From positions 6,510,001 through 6,574,000 of the forward strand of contig NZ_CP042910.1 of NCBI RefSeq assembly GCF_008298035.1: a stretch of 64,000 nucleotides of DNA, read 5' to 3'. The stretch comes from Gimesia maris (GTDB taxonomy: Bacteria; Planctomycetota; Planctomycetia; Planctomycetales; Planctomycetaceae). Each line of letters opens with the position of its first letter. Positions within the stretch are counted from its first letter, which is position 1. Positions 46,104-55,406 of the stretch are shown here, piece by piece. The translations under genes were made by a program, and so were the position numbers. The notes under the pieces are model-generated. The model did no database searches. It was given only the letters and a program-made list of their open reading frames with translations, and was not told the DNA's origin.

Positions 46104-47411
46104 ATGATGGTTCCTCGCCCTGTTTCAGCTGTTCTCCACACACGGATCGCCGGATTATTCACGCTGCTGCTGGTTTTGGCAGTCTCAGCGAATCAGGCAG
46201 TTGCACAGCGACGCACTACCCGTCTCAACGCGAGTCCCGCGAATACGCTGGAAGCGGCTGTTATGGAATTTGCTCTCAACGCCGAAGAAGTCGAACAGCT
46301 GATCGGCAAAACGGCTGACATCACCGCATCCAATGGGAAAGCAGAGCAGGGGGTAGAGATCACCCGCTTCTTGACGGGCCGCGACAAGAGTCAGATCAAA
46401 TCGATCGAAGTCAAAGCCCCCAACGCCACGCGCAGTAAGCGTCTGCTGGTCACACGCCTGGACGAGATGAAGGTAGAAGACAAACTCTATCAGTTCCAGT
46501 ATCTCCCCTCGATCAAAGCAGCCCTGCTGGAAGATCTCAGCAAAAAGAACGCAGCGATTTCCGAAAAACTCAAAGCTTCCAACGAAGAGTTCTGGGAAGA
46601 GATCCCCGAAGAGGAACAACTGAAATATGTCAACGAATATAAAGAGTTTCTCGACAAAGTTGGCAAACACTACGCTTCCTTTAACATGAAATTATATGAA
46701 ACCAGGTACTTCCTGTTTTATACCGACATGCCCGCCAACCAGGTTGCCCCCTACCTGGTTCAGCTCGACAAAATGAATGAACTGCTCGGCCAGTCATTCG
46801 GTTTCAAGCCAGGTCATAACATCTGGCGCGGCAAAGCAGTGATTGTCGCCTTCATCGCCAAACAGGCATTCCTGGAATTTGAACAGCAGTTTTACAACCG
46901 CACGGAAACCGGCAACGCGATCGGGCTCTGCCACTCGCACGGTGATGGAAAAGTCATTGTCTCCTGCTATCGAGGCAATGATCCCAACTTCTTCGGAGCC
47001 GTCCTCGTCCACGAAACCGCGCACGGCTATATTCATCGCTATAAATCAACCGTCAACATCCCGACCTGGATCAACGAAGGTATCGCCGACTGGATCGCCA
47101 TGATGGTCGTCCCCAGTTCCAGAGAAGTCCGCTTCCGTCAGGTGGAAGCAGCGAATCGCCTGAAACAGGTCCAGACGTTCGGCGGACAGTTCTTCAATAA
47201 CGAGCGTCTCGACAGTTGGCAGTACGGCTCTGCCAGCGCGATCATTCAACTCATGCTCAAAGCCAGCCCGGAACAGTTCAAACTCTTCTTCAACGGCATC
47301 AAAGAAGGACTCACCTGGCAGGACAGCCTGCAACGCGCCTACGGCTTAACCGTCGACCAACTCAGCCAGGCCTACGGCCGCACCATCGGCATCCCGGCTC
47401 TGACTCCGTAA
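46104..47411 (+). CDS. Exported zincin metalloprotease-like protein (DUF1570-like)
   Basis: A 435-aa protein with a signal peptide (about 1-35, ending VAQ). The zinc motif HETAH is at 303-307 in VHETAHGYIHRY, and INEGIADWIAMM supplies the downstream acidic residue, as in peptidase MA-like families. The N-terminal part (40-200) is charged and helical. It resembles the second zincin at 33131 in layout, though little in sequence. The substrate is unknown. It is monocistronic. Confidence 0.82.
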   Translation: MMVPRPVSAVLHTRIAGLFTLLLVLAVSANQAVAQRRTTRLNASPANTLEAAVMEFALNAEEVEQLIGKTADITASNGKAEQGVEITRFLTGRDKSQIKSIEVKAPNATRSKRLLVTRLDEMKVEDKLYQFQYLPSIKAALLEDLSKKNAAISEKLKASNEEFWEEIPEEEQLKYVNEYKEFLDKVGKHYASFNMKLYETRYFLFYTDMPANQVAPYLVQLDKMNELLGQSFGFKPGHNIWRGKAVIVAFIAKQAFLEFEQQFYNRTETGNAIGLCHSHGDGKVIVSCYRGNDPNFFGAVLVHETAHGYIHRYKSTVNIPTWINEGIADWIAMMVVPSSREVRFRQVEAANRLKQVQTFGGQFFNNERLDSWQYGSASAIIQLMLKASPEQFKLFFNGIKEGLTWQDSLQRAYGLTVDQLSQAYGRTIGIPALTP

Positions 47412-47582
47412 CAAAATGAAGAGCAGTGATCATCATCATGACTCAACTAATTTCAAACCGTGATATCAGACACGATTCTACGAAATAGAAACACCGACAG
47501 AAAATTTCAATTCGGATACTTCACGGTTAAGTATATTCATGTAATCTCTATTCTCCAGTGAATCGCCTTTCGGAAAACTGCC

Positions 47583-48191
47583 ATGCCCCGTTGTTTTAGG
47601 CATCAGAGAAAAGTTTTCATCATCTCCGGACTCATTCTCTGTGTGGCCTGTTTCTGGTTCCTGAAGCCCAACAGCACTCGTCAATTACAGTCACGGATCG
47701 AAAACCTGGGTGGCACCACACGCCTGGATATTTATTGCAGCCCCGAAGCAACCCCCATACCTCCCATGCTTTCTAATCTGGAACTGACCTTTCGATTGAA
47801 AGAATTCTTCCTTCAGCCGTTTCATAAAATCATTTATGTACAACTCAGATTTTGTGAGATCGCTGACTCAGATCTGACGGTACTGGAAGAAATGAATCAT
47901 GTCATCAGACTGGATCTGTCAGATTCCGATGCTTCAGATAAAACCATCGAATCGATCAGCCGCATGAGAAGCCTCAAGTACCTGGATATCAGTAATACCC
48001 AAATCACCCAGGCCGGAGTCGCACGACTGCTGCACCGCAATCCCTCTTTAACCATTGAAGGATTCAATCCACGCGAGCAATATCTGTCCGAATCAATGGA
48101 TCAGTTATTCAAAAAGATAGAAGAGGGAACACAGTCTGAGAATCCGAATCTGAAACCATTCGATAGCAAACTCGAACTCATTTTTCGCTGA
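47583..48191 (+). CDS. Membrane-anchored leucine-rich-repeat protein (short)
   Basis: A 202-aa protein with an N-terminal membrane segment (residues 10-28) and two to three leucine-rich-repeat units in the middle (VIRLDLSDSDASDKTIES, LKYLDISNTQITQAGV). The C-terminal 45 residues are charged. The sequence suggests an external or periplasmic interaction module anchored in the membrane. It is followed after 27 bp by a longer LRR protein, probably in the same transcript. Confidence 0.72.
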   Translation: MPRCFRHQRKVFIISGLILCVACFWFLKPNSTRQLQSRIENLGGTTRLDIYCSPEATPIPPMLSNLELTFRLKEFFLQPFHKIIYVQLRFCEIADSDLTVLEEMNHVIRLDLSDSDASDKTIESISRMRSLKYLDISNTQITQAGVARLLHRNPSLTIEGFNPREQYLSESMDQLFKKIEEGTQSENPNLKPFDSKLELIFR

Positions 48192-48218
48192 GTAGAACTC
48201 AACTACAAAGAACCAGCT

Positions 48219-49469
48219 ATGACAGCCCATCAGGAATTGCCCCTGAACGAAAAACCAAATATTGTTTCACAGTCAGGGTTGAGCGTTCGCACTTTGTGGC
48301 TGATTCTTTCCGTCAGTATTTTCATTCTGTTGATCCCGGAAGGCCTGCAACGCTGGCGTGCCATGAAACTGGCCGAAAAAGTAATCCAGCATGACGGAGA
48401 AATAAGATTTAAAAATAGTCTACTCACCCAGCTAGACTGGTGGTCGGTTTCACCCCAGACACACGCATTCTGGGGAAACATCTACAGTGTGTATACGCGT
48501 CCTTCCGGTAGCTTTCAGGTCGACGATGACTTTCTTCTGGAACTGGGAAATCTGCACTCCATTCAAAACCTCACATTAGGCAACCCCCACAATCCAACCA
48601 TCATCACGGATCAGGGAGCTACATATTTAAAGCAACAGAAGCTGGGACACCTCGGTATTACGGGTGGATCCATGACAGATAATGGCTTGAATGAACTGGC
48701 TGAGATGAATTCGCTACGAACCCTCGGACTGCATCACCTGGCGATCACAGGAGATCAACTCCCTCCGAACACTTTCCCGAAATTGAAAATGCTGGACTTG
48801 TCTGATACACGATTTACAAATCAGGGACTGAAGAATCTGTCTCCCAATGCCAGTCTGGTTTACCTGCACCTCAGTAACACCAATGTCAGCAGTGCAGGAC
48901 TGCAGGAATTATCAAAGTTCCCGAATCTGCGTGCTCTTCGCCTGGGAAATCTGAAAATTAAAGCGGCAGCATTCGCCAAACTGGCGAATATGAAGAGACT
49001 CTATCAACTCGATCTGCAGGGAACTGCAGTTAATGATGCCGTAGCTTTGCAATTATCCCAACTGGATCAAATCACACAACTCAGGTTAGACCAGTCTCAG
49101 ATAACAGATCAGGGGCTCCGACATCTGGCAACAATGAAAAACCTGGAAACCCTGTTCCTGCCAGGAGCAAAGATCACTGATTCCGGATTAAAAGTTCTGA
49201 GTCAACTTCCGAAACTGGATTATCTGGATTTGTCAGACACGCAAATCAGTGATGAGGGGCTGCGACAACTCAGCAAAATACCGGCACTCAGAATGCTTAA
49301 CCTGTCAAACACCCGCGTCACCGATCAGGCGAAACAAATTCTCCTGCAGTTTCCAGCATTGGAATCCATTGAAGCATTCAACACCAGCATCTCCCCCGTC
49401 ACCATCGAAGACATCCGCGATGCGGGGATTGACGTATCAAAATTTCATGCGGAAATAAGCCCGTTATAG
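48219..49469 (+). CDS. Membrane-anchored leucine-rich-repeat protein (long)
   Basis: A 416-aa protein with a membrane anchor at about 27-45 (LWLILSVSIFILLIPEG). From about residue 100 to 400 there are roughly eleven LRR units of 23-24 residues of the form LxxLxLxxTxITDxGLxxL, including LDYLDLSDTQISDEGLRQLS. These are probably protein-binding surfaces on the outer side of the membrane. It lies between the short LRR gene and a small membrane-protein gene on the same strand. Confidence 0.85.
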   Translation: MTAHQELPLNEKPNIVSQSGLSVRTLWLILSVSIFILLIPEGLQRWRAMKLAEKVIQHDGEIRFKNSLLTQLDWWSVSPQTHAFWGNIYSVYTRPSGSFQVDDDFLLELGNLHSIQNLTLGNPHNPTIITDQGATYLKQQKLGHLGITGGSMTDNGLNELAEMNSLRTLGLHHLAITGDQLPPNTFPKLKMLDLSDTRFTNQGLKNLSPNASLVYLHLSNTNVSSAGLQELSKFPNLRALRLGNLKIKAAAFAKLANMKRLYQLDLQGTAVNDAVALQLSQLDQITQLRLDQSQITDQGLRHLATMKNLETLFLPGAKITDSGLKVLSQLPKLDYLDLSDTQISDEGLRQLSKIPALRMLNLSNTRVTDQAKQILLQFPALESIEAFNTSISPVTIEDIRDAGIDVSKFHAEISPL

Positions 49470-49499
49470 TCCATCACAAATGCTACAGGATACCCGCTC

Positions 49500-49811
49500 A
49501 TGGAACCATCCGATCTGGATTCCCGTATCGTAACACTCAGAAACTACACAATCGTGGTGACCTTAGTCGGCCTGTTCCAGCTTTGTTTCATTCCAGCAGC
49601 CATTCACATTCAACCGTTGATGATGGAAGATGCCCTGCAGTTCGAACTGGAAGGCCTTGACTGTAAAACAGAAGCCATCCAGAAAATTGTAGCCTGGCAA
49701 GAACGTACCAAAGGTCCTTCGGTGTTCATCCCCTTTCTGAGCGGCCTGATACTTCTTTGCATGTCTGCTACGATTTTCTATCAATTGTCCCAAATCAGCA
49801 GACAGCAGTAA
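49500..49811 (+). CDS. Small two-helix membrane protein
   Basis: A 103-aa unrecognised protein with two hydrophobic segments (about 15-35 and 74-95) and a short hydrophilic loop between them. It follows the LRR gene by 30 bp and may be in the same operon. Confidence 0.55.
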   Translation: MEPSDLDSRIVTLRNYTIVVTLVGLFQLCFIPAAIHIQPLMMEDALQFELEGLDCKTEAIQKIVAWQERTKGPSVFIPFLSGLILLCMSATIFYQLSQISRQQ

Positions 49812-49926
49812 CGTTTCTCGTCGCTTTCCCGAAAATCCGCATTCCCACATGATTTCGAATTACCTAAACTGCAAACGCATTCAGTCTTCCTGATCTCACC
49901 ACATCCCATCAGAGGATAAAAATTCC

Positions 49927-51225
49927 ATGTCGACCGTGGCTCCGCGTATGAAACCCGAAGAAACGGATACCAAAAAGATCCGGGTCCTGGCGGCCGGCTT
50001 TATTGGCAATATTCTGGAGTGGTACGACTTCGCCGTTTATGGATTTTTCGCACCCACCATCGGCAAACTCTTCTTCCCGTCGGAAGATCCCCGGGTCTCG
50101 CTGATCGCTGCCTTCGGTGCGTTCGCTGCCGGATTTTTAATGCGACCGGTCGGCGCCGTGCTGTTCGGTCACATCGGCGATCGCATCGGCCGTAAGAAAG
50201 CACTGACCCTTTCAGTGTTGATGATGGCGATTCCCACCATGCTCGTGGGCATCCTTCCCACACACGCTCAGATCGGTATGTACGCTGCGATCATGATGGT
50301 TCTACTCCGAATGATTCAGGGCATTTCGGTCGGCGGAGAATATACCAGTTCGTTCGTCTTCCTCGTCGAACACGCGCCTGCAGGACGGCGTGCCTTTTTT
50401 GGTTCATGGAGTATGATCGGCGCCACCTGCGGCATTCTGCTTGGCTCCGCCGTCGGTGCGTTAATCAACACGTTTACCACGAATGAGCAACTCATGGACT
50501 GGGGCTGGCGGATTCCATTCCTCGCTGGTGTGCTCGTCGCGTTCGTCGGTTATTTCATCCGGCATGGCATCCCCGATCAGCCGATTGCAGAAGAACTCTC
50601 TGAACAGGAAGCCTACTCACCTCTCAAACAGGCCTGGGCCAGCTATAAAACAGAACTGCTGCAGTCAGCCGGCCTGAATATGATGAACGCGGTCACCTTT
50701 TATACCGTCTTCATTTATCTTTCCACCTGGCTGGTAGAAGAAGTGGGCGAAACCCGCGCGGAGGCACTCGACATCAATACCATCAGCATGGCTGCTTTAA
50801 CTGTGATGGTTCCGTTCGCAGCAATGCTCGCCGATAAATATGGTCGCAAACCACTACTGCTGTTTGGCGCAGCCGGAGTGACACTGTTTTCGTATCCTCT
50901 ATTATGGCTGATGCACCACCAGCATTACCAGATGATCCTCGCCGGACAGATCGGCTTTGCTGTTCTCGTCGCCTGTTTCGCCGGTGCCATCCCTGCGACG
51001 ATTACCGAACTCTTCAAACGTGGCGTTCGCGTCAGTGCGGCCAGCGTGAGCTATAATATTCCGTTTGCGATCTTCGGAGGCACTGCCCCCATGGTCGCTG
51101 CCTGGCTCGTCCATTCGACCGGTAATCCGCTCTCCATCGCCTGGTACCTCTCCGGCATCGCCGCGATTTCCTTCTGTATCACCCTCACTATCAAAGAAAC
51201 CCGCCACAATTCACTGGAGGAATGA
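49927..51225 (+). CDS. MFS transporter, metabolite:H+ symporter type
   Basis: A 432-aa major facilitator with about 12 membrane segments. NILEWYDFAVYGFFAPTIGK at the start and the loop 2-3 motif GHIGDRIGRKKALTLS are characteristic of the metabolite:H+ symporter group (ProP, KgtP, ShiA-like). The likely substrates are organic acids or compatible solutes; the exact one is unknown. GGATAAAA precedes the ATG. It ends 9 bp from the convergent FecR/LamG gene. Confidence 0.9.
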   Translation: MSTVAPRMKPEETDTKKIRVLAAGFIGNILEWYDFAVYGFFAPTIGKLFFPSEDPRVSLIAAFGAFAAGFLMRPVGAVLFGHIGDRIGRKKALTLSVLMMAIPTMLVGILPTHAQIGMYAAIMMVLLRMIQGISVGGEYTSSFVFLVEHAPAGRRAFFGSWSMIGATCGILLGSAVGALINTFTTNEQLMDWGWRIPFLAGVLVAFVGYFIRHGIPDQPIAEELSEQEAYSPLKQAWASYKTELLQSAGLNMMNAVTFYTVFIYLSTWLVEEVGETRAEALDINTISMAALTVMVPFAAMLADKYGRKPLLLFGAAGVTLFSYPLLWLMHHQHYQMILAGQIGFAVLVACFAGAIPATITELFKRGVRVSAASVSYNIPFAIFGGTAPMVAAWLVHSTGNPLSIAWYLSGIAAISFCITLTIKETRHNSLEE

Positions 51226-51234
51226 TCAATCCGA

Positions 51235-52917
51235 TTACAGCACCGGTTCCCCGGTCTCTGCAGAGAATCTCATCTTCTGCCCCTTGTTGAGCAGCATGTT
51301 TTTACCCTGTTTTTCCTGCAACACAAATTTGTTCAACTGGCCTTCAAAATAATCTCTGCCCGCTTTGACGCATTCAAAGTGAGCGGCGATCGTCGCCGGA
51401 TCCAGTGCGTAATCATAGAATGCGACTTCATCAATCACGCCACTAAATGGCTCGCGGCCTACGAATGATTCAAAATCGGAGGTAATCAGGTTACCAATCA
51501 CCGCGGGGGTCGAACCACCGCTGATGATCATCGTGCCGACCGGAAATCGATGGCTCATTCGCAGCTTGCCATCAATATAAATGGCTTTCACTCCCGTCCA
51601 GCCATTATAAGTGGCAACGATATGATGTGGCTTGCCATCTCGCATTTCAGCCAGCGTGGGGCGTCCCTCTTTCCCGTCCAGGGGCATATCCAGTTCGCTG
51701 TAACCCATGCCCGACAAAAACAGACCAAATGACAGACACGGACCTCCCTTCACTACAGGAATCTGAGATACACCGGCTTTTTCATCATTTTGAAAACTCA
51801 ACAGTATCCGGTAGCTGCCATCCTCTTTACGAAATATTTCATCATAATCATAAGGCTTTTTTGCAGGTTGATGATCTGAAATCTCCCACTCAGAGATCAC
51901 CATGGCTTCAATAGTCACCCCTGTCGAAACCGCATAATCACCGGTCCCCACCTCCTTGCCACCCCCATTACCCAGCAGCAGACTCGCATCAGGGTGATTG
52001 TTAAACCGTATCGCACCACTGCCAATGATGCCTTCCACCCGCACTGCATTTTTACCGGCACGAATTGCTCCCATGCCTATCGCATCCTGTAATGACTCCG
52101 ATTCTCTCTGATCGAAATTCCAGTAGAATCGAGGTAAACGTCCGCGGAGCTTCACTTCAACCTGACCATCCAGAACATGCACATAAGTTTCAGACTCTTC
52201 ATTCACACTGACTTCGTATTCGGTACCCCGATTGATCAGTTCCACACTGGGCGTTTCCAGTTTAAAGGGAGCTTTGCCATCTGAGCGATGGGTGAGCAGC
52301 TTCCCGGAAAAAAGTGTCCCCTGATCTTTGCCTTCCATACCGAACAGGGAAGGACTCGTCAGGGAAACATCGGCACCGCCCGAAAAAGCAAAGTCCACGT
52401 TACCGGAAGTCACTTTCACAGTGCCCGGCTGAAAGTGATCTGTCATCACCGGATTCTTGCCCAGCAGTTCCCATTTCGCCTGGAGCGTCGACTGCACAAA
52501 AGCGACTTCTGAGGGAGGGACAGCATTTTCATCAAAATAATATTGAGACCGATCCTGCACGATATCAGGCGCACCAGCCTTTTGAGGTGCACTCTGTAAG
52601 GAGAGAAACAGCCCGACCGCACACAGACAGACGAGCAGACTGAAGCATGGTATAAGCAGAAACCGGGCAGGCACACGCCTTGGTTTCTGTGGAATCGTGG
52701 GAGCTTCTGCTTCAGCAGGCGGTAACTGTGCGGATTTTGCTGCACTCGCCAGCCCGATATGCAGAAACACGTAATTCAGATATTCGCGACGGTACTCGGG
52801 ATGCTCCGTCAGCAACTGCTCCAGGGCTGCCAGCTCTACTTCAGTGATGATCCCCGAACATTGTGCGTCAGCCAGTTCCAGAATTTGCTCCGGCAGTATG
52901 GATTCAGATTTTTTCAT
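51235..52917 (-). CDS. FecR/LamG-domain transmembrane protein, partner of ECF sigma
   Basis: A 560-aa single-pass protein. The N-terminal cytoplasmic part (1-80) resembles the start of planctomycete anti-sigma-like proteins (ELADAQCSGIITEVELAALE). A membrane helix spans 85-107. A FecR-like region (about 170-245: PFKLETPSVELINRGTEYEV, HVLDGQVEV) and a C-terminal laminin-G/concanavalin-like domain (about 270-530) follow. It probably senses a surface or polysaccharide signal and controls the sigma factor, with which it overlaps by 4 bp. Confidence 0.87.
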   Translation of the reverse strand: MKKSESILPEQILELADAQCSGIITEVELAALEQLLTEHPEYRREYLNYVFLHIGLASAAKSAQLPPAEAEAPTIPQKPRRVPARFLLIPCFSLLVCLCAVGLFLSLQSAPQKAGAPDIVQDRSQYYFDENAVPPSEVAFVQSTLQAKWELLGKNPVMTDHFQPGTVKVTSGNVDFAFSGGADVSLTSPSLFGMEGKDQGTLFSGKLLTHRSDGKAPFKLETPSVELINRGTEYEVSVNEESETYVHVLDGQVEVKLRGRLPRFYWNFDQRESESLQDAIGMGAIRAGKNAVRVEGIIGSGAIRFNNHPDASLLLGNGGGKEVGTGDYAVSTGVTIEAMVISEWEISDHQPAKKPYDYDEIFRKEDGSYRILLSFQNDEKAGVSQIPVVKGGPCLSFGLFLSGMGYSELDMPLDGKEGRPTLAEMRDGKPHHIVATYNGWTGVKAIYIDGKLRMSHRFPVGTMIISGGSTPAVIGNLITSDFESFVGREPFSGVIDEVAFYDYALDPATIAAHFECVKAGRDYFEGQLNKFVLQEKQGKNMLLNKGQKMRFSAETGEPVL

Positions 52918-53453
52918 GAAGTCATCTCACTGGAAAGACGGCGGTTGACACAATCAAATAATACTTTCCGGATTTTTTTGATTGTTTTGTAGATCGCATG
53001 AGAGGAACATTTCCAGCGGTCGGCGACTGTGGCCGCGGTCTCCCGGTCTCCGTAATACGCGTCGATCAGATCACGTTCGCGCGGACTTAGCTTTTGCATA
53101 CACTGCGTGAGCGCCAATTGACGCTGACTCTGTTCCTCCACCATGCTCGAAACGTCCTCCGCCAGTTCCGTTACCAGGTTATCATTGAAGATCAGCCGTT
53201 TATTCTGATACTTCCGCCTGTATTTTCGCACCTGGTTAAATGCAATTCCGTTCGCCCAGTTCAGGAAACTGCGATCAGAATCATATCCCGGAAATTCTTT
53301 CCACAGTATAACGCATGTTTCCTGGAAGATGTCTTCCGCAGCAGAGACATCCAGTACTAAAGCGAGAATAAATCCATAGATTTTGCGGTCTTCCCGCGAG
53401 AACAGTCGAAAGAACTCTTCACTCATGACCGGATTGTCTAAATGCTTACTCAT
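52914..53453 (-). CDS. ECF RNA polymerase sigma factor
   Basis: A 179-aa group IV sigma factor. Region 2 (about 15-80) has DIFQETCVILWKEFPGYDS and FLNWANGIAFNQVRKYRRKY. Region 4 (about 120-170) has SPRERDLIDAYYGDRETAA and the helix-turn-helix WKCSSHAIYKTIKKIRK. It fits the planctomycete/verrucomicrobial ECF group encoded beside FecR/LamG partners. The 4-bp overlap with the FecR/LamG gene implies co-translation. The target promoter is not known; the divergent DUF1559 operon is a candidate. Confidence 0.92.
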   Translation of the reverse strand: MSKHLDNPVMSEEFFRLFSREDRKIYGFILALVLDVSAAEDIFQETCVILWKEFPGYDSDRSFLNWANGIAFNQVRKYRRKYQNKRLIFNDNLVTELAEDVSSMVEEQSQRQLALTQCMQKLSPRERDLIDAYYGDRETAATVADRWKCSSHAIYKTIKKIRKVLFDCVNRRLSSEMTS

Positions 53454-53794
53454 AGCGAGGTAAAATCTATCCAGTCACAGAGCACGGAAGAAAACATTCA
53501 GGCGACAGATATGCGCGCAGGAGCAAACCCACGAAGCTGCCTTCTATAGTATGTGGCGCGCAGTCTGCCTGATTGGTACTGGAAAATTATGAATTCCGCA
53601 TTTTTTTTATAAAAAGCAGAAAGTTCTGGTACGAACCGGCCACTCAGCGCGCCATATACCTATTGAGGGCCTGCTGCGTTTTTACTGTTCTCCCTTCTGA
53701 AATGCAGTTTCGATGATTGTTATTTCCCTCATATCCAAGGAGTTCTGTTTTCTATCCCGATTTATTTTCATCTGATTCAACCCAAGGAGAACTT
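53454..53794. other. Divergent regulatory gap, sigma operon to DUF1559
   Basis: This 341-bp stretch separates the two divergent transcripts. I see no strong sigma-70 match on either strand. AAGGAGA precedes the DUF1559 start. An ECF-dependent promoter may sit here but cannot be named by eye. Confidence 0.5.
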
Positions 53795-54718
53795 ATGTTC
53801 GTCGCTCGCAAACATGATTATCGCATGCGTTCCGCGTTTACTTTAATTGAATTGCTGGTCGTCATCGCCATCATAGCGATTTTGATCGCCCTGCTACTAC
53901 CTGCAGTTCAGCAGGCACGCGAAGCAGCCCGCCGCAGTACCTGTAAAAACAATTTAAAGCAACTGGGACTGGCACTACATAATTATCACGAAACACATAA
54001 ACTGTTTCCCCCGGGAATGATATATCGAGTTGTGACGCCATCCTCTCCCTCAGGAAAACGAACTCCTTTCTGCCTGCATCTGCTGCCTTTTCTCGATAAA
54101 GCCAACATATACAACCTGTACGATCATAACCAGAACTGGCACGCTACCGTGCATGATCCTCAACCCGCCGGCAACGGTGTGAGGCTGGTGCCGATTCCTG
54201 TCTGGCAATGCCCTACCGATCGAGATGCCATCTGGAATTCCAATCCGGATGGAAGTATTCGAGGAAACTATGGTGTCAACTGGGGGCAGGGCACATTTGG
54301 AACTCAAATCAAACCTGCGCCGTTCAAAAATGCATTCGGAGCTAAAATGCGGGATATCACCGATGGTTCCAGCAACACCCTGGCCATGCTGGAAATGCTG
54401 AAGCCTGCCACGGGTGCAGACGATTATCGAGCCTGGATCTGGAATGACGAACCGGAAAGTGTCGTCATGACACGCGTCGGTCCCAACAGTTCGGCTCCCG
54501 ATCTGGTCACGCACTGTGTCTCCGAAGGAGATCGACTTCCCTGCACAGGCTCTATCGCGGGAAATGATCGCAGCAATGCTTCACGAAGTCTGCACGTGGG
54601 CGGGGTGCATGCACTGATGTGTGACGGTGCTGTCAGATTCGTCTCTGATAATATTGATCTCAACACCTGGCAAAGCCTGAGCAGCATGAGCGGTGGAGAA
54701 GTGATCGGCGAATTTTAA
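53795..54718 (+). CDS. DUF1559 pseudopilin-like protein
   Basis: A 307-aa protein with a type IV prepilin-like leader: [20 protein letters not shown] at about 15-34, followed by [20 protein letters not shown]. The C-terminal block matches the H-x9-DG prepilin-associated motif ([12 protein letters not shown]). Planctomycetes carry large DUF1559 families thought to be processed by prepilin peptidase; the function is unknown. The ATG at 53795 is chosen because AAGGAGA is 5 bp upstream; the frame extends to 53717. It starts a row with a lipoprotein, PSC1 and DUF1501 gene. Confidence 0.93.
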   Translation: MFVARKHDYRMRSAFTLIELLVVIAIIAILIALLLPAVQQAREAARRSTCKNNLKQLGLALHNYHETHKLFPPGMIYRVVTPSSPSGKRTPFCLHLLPFLDKANIYNLYDHNQNWHATVHDPQPAGNGVRLVPIPVWQCPTDRDAIWNSNPDGSIRGNYGVNWGQGTFGTQIKPAPFKNAFGAKMRDITDGSSNTLAMLEMLKPATGADDYRAWIWNDEPESVVMTRVGPNSSAPDLVTHCVSEGDRLPCTGSIAGNDRSNASRSLHVGGVHALMCDGAVRFVSDNIDLNTWQSLSSMSGGEVIGEF

Positions 54719-54804
54719 ACCATTCGCATCGACTCACTTCCTGAACATCCATCAAATACGACCTGCTTAAAGGAATCCTGAAGATTCCAAGAAGGGCTGA
54801 ACAA

Positions 54805-55227
54805 ATGAAAACACAGACTTGTCTTATGTTGATGTTATACAGCGCAGCTGTTATCGGGCTGGGAGGTTGTAACAACCAGAGTGCATTCGAGCGAACCCAG
54901 GTGGAAGGTATTGTGACTCTGAATGGCACTCCGGTGGAACAGGGGGTCATCACATTTATCCCTGCCGGCAAAGGGGCTTCTGCGGGTGCGAAAATTGAAT
55001 CGGGAAAATTTGTCATTCCTAAAGAAACTGGCCCCAGCCCGGGAGAGTATAAAGTGGAAATTGATTCCAGTATTCCTACCGGCAAACAGATTCTGGATAC
55101 CGATGGTGAAACAATGGTTACCGAATATGAAAATGGCATCCCTCCCCGCTTCAACAGGCAAACGGAACTGACAGTCACGCTCAAAGAGGGCAATAATCAA
55201 CAGCTTTTCGATCTGGAAACCAAATAG
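54805..55227 (+). CDS. Small transthyretin-like lipoprotein
   Basis: A 140-aa predicted lipoprotein with signal ending LGGC (about residue 17). The rest is a beta-sandwich of carboxypeptidase-regulatory/transthyretin type: VEGIVTLNGTPVEQGVITFI, SGKFVIPKETGPSPGEYKVE and TVTLKEGNNQQLFDLE. Such proteins follow DUF1559 genes in many planctomycetes, and a surface partner role is inferred. The gap to the next gene is 179 bp. Confidence 0.87.
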   Translation: MKTQTCLMLMLYSAAVIGLGGCNNQSAFERTQVEGIVTLNGTPVEQGVITFIPAGKGASAGAKIESGKFVIPKETGPSPGEYKVEIDSSIPTGKQILDTDGETMVTEYENGIPPRFNRQTELTVTLKEGNNQQLFDLETK

Positions 55228-55406
55228 AGAATCGCCTGCTCCACTCTGGCATCTCTCAATTTATCCCCTGGGACGCCTGACTCAGGTTAGTTTTTCAAAT
55301 CAAACATACATTGAATGCCCCTGTCGTTTATAATGAAAAAGTCAGAGCAGACACAGCTCACGTGTATGAACTATTACTTCTCACTCCTGAGAGATAGAAA
55401 AAACAG

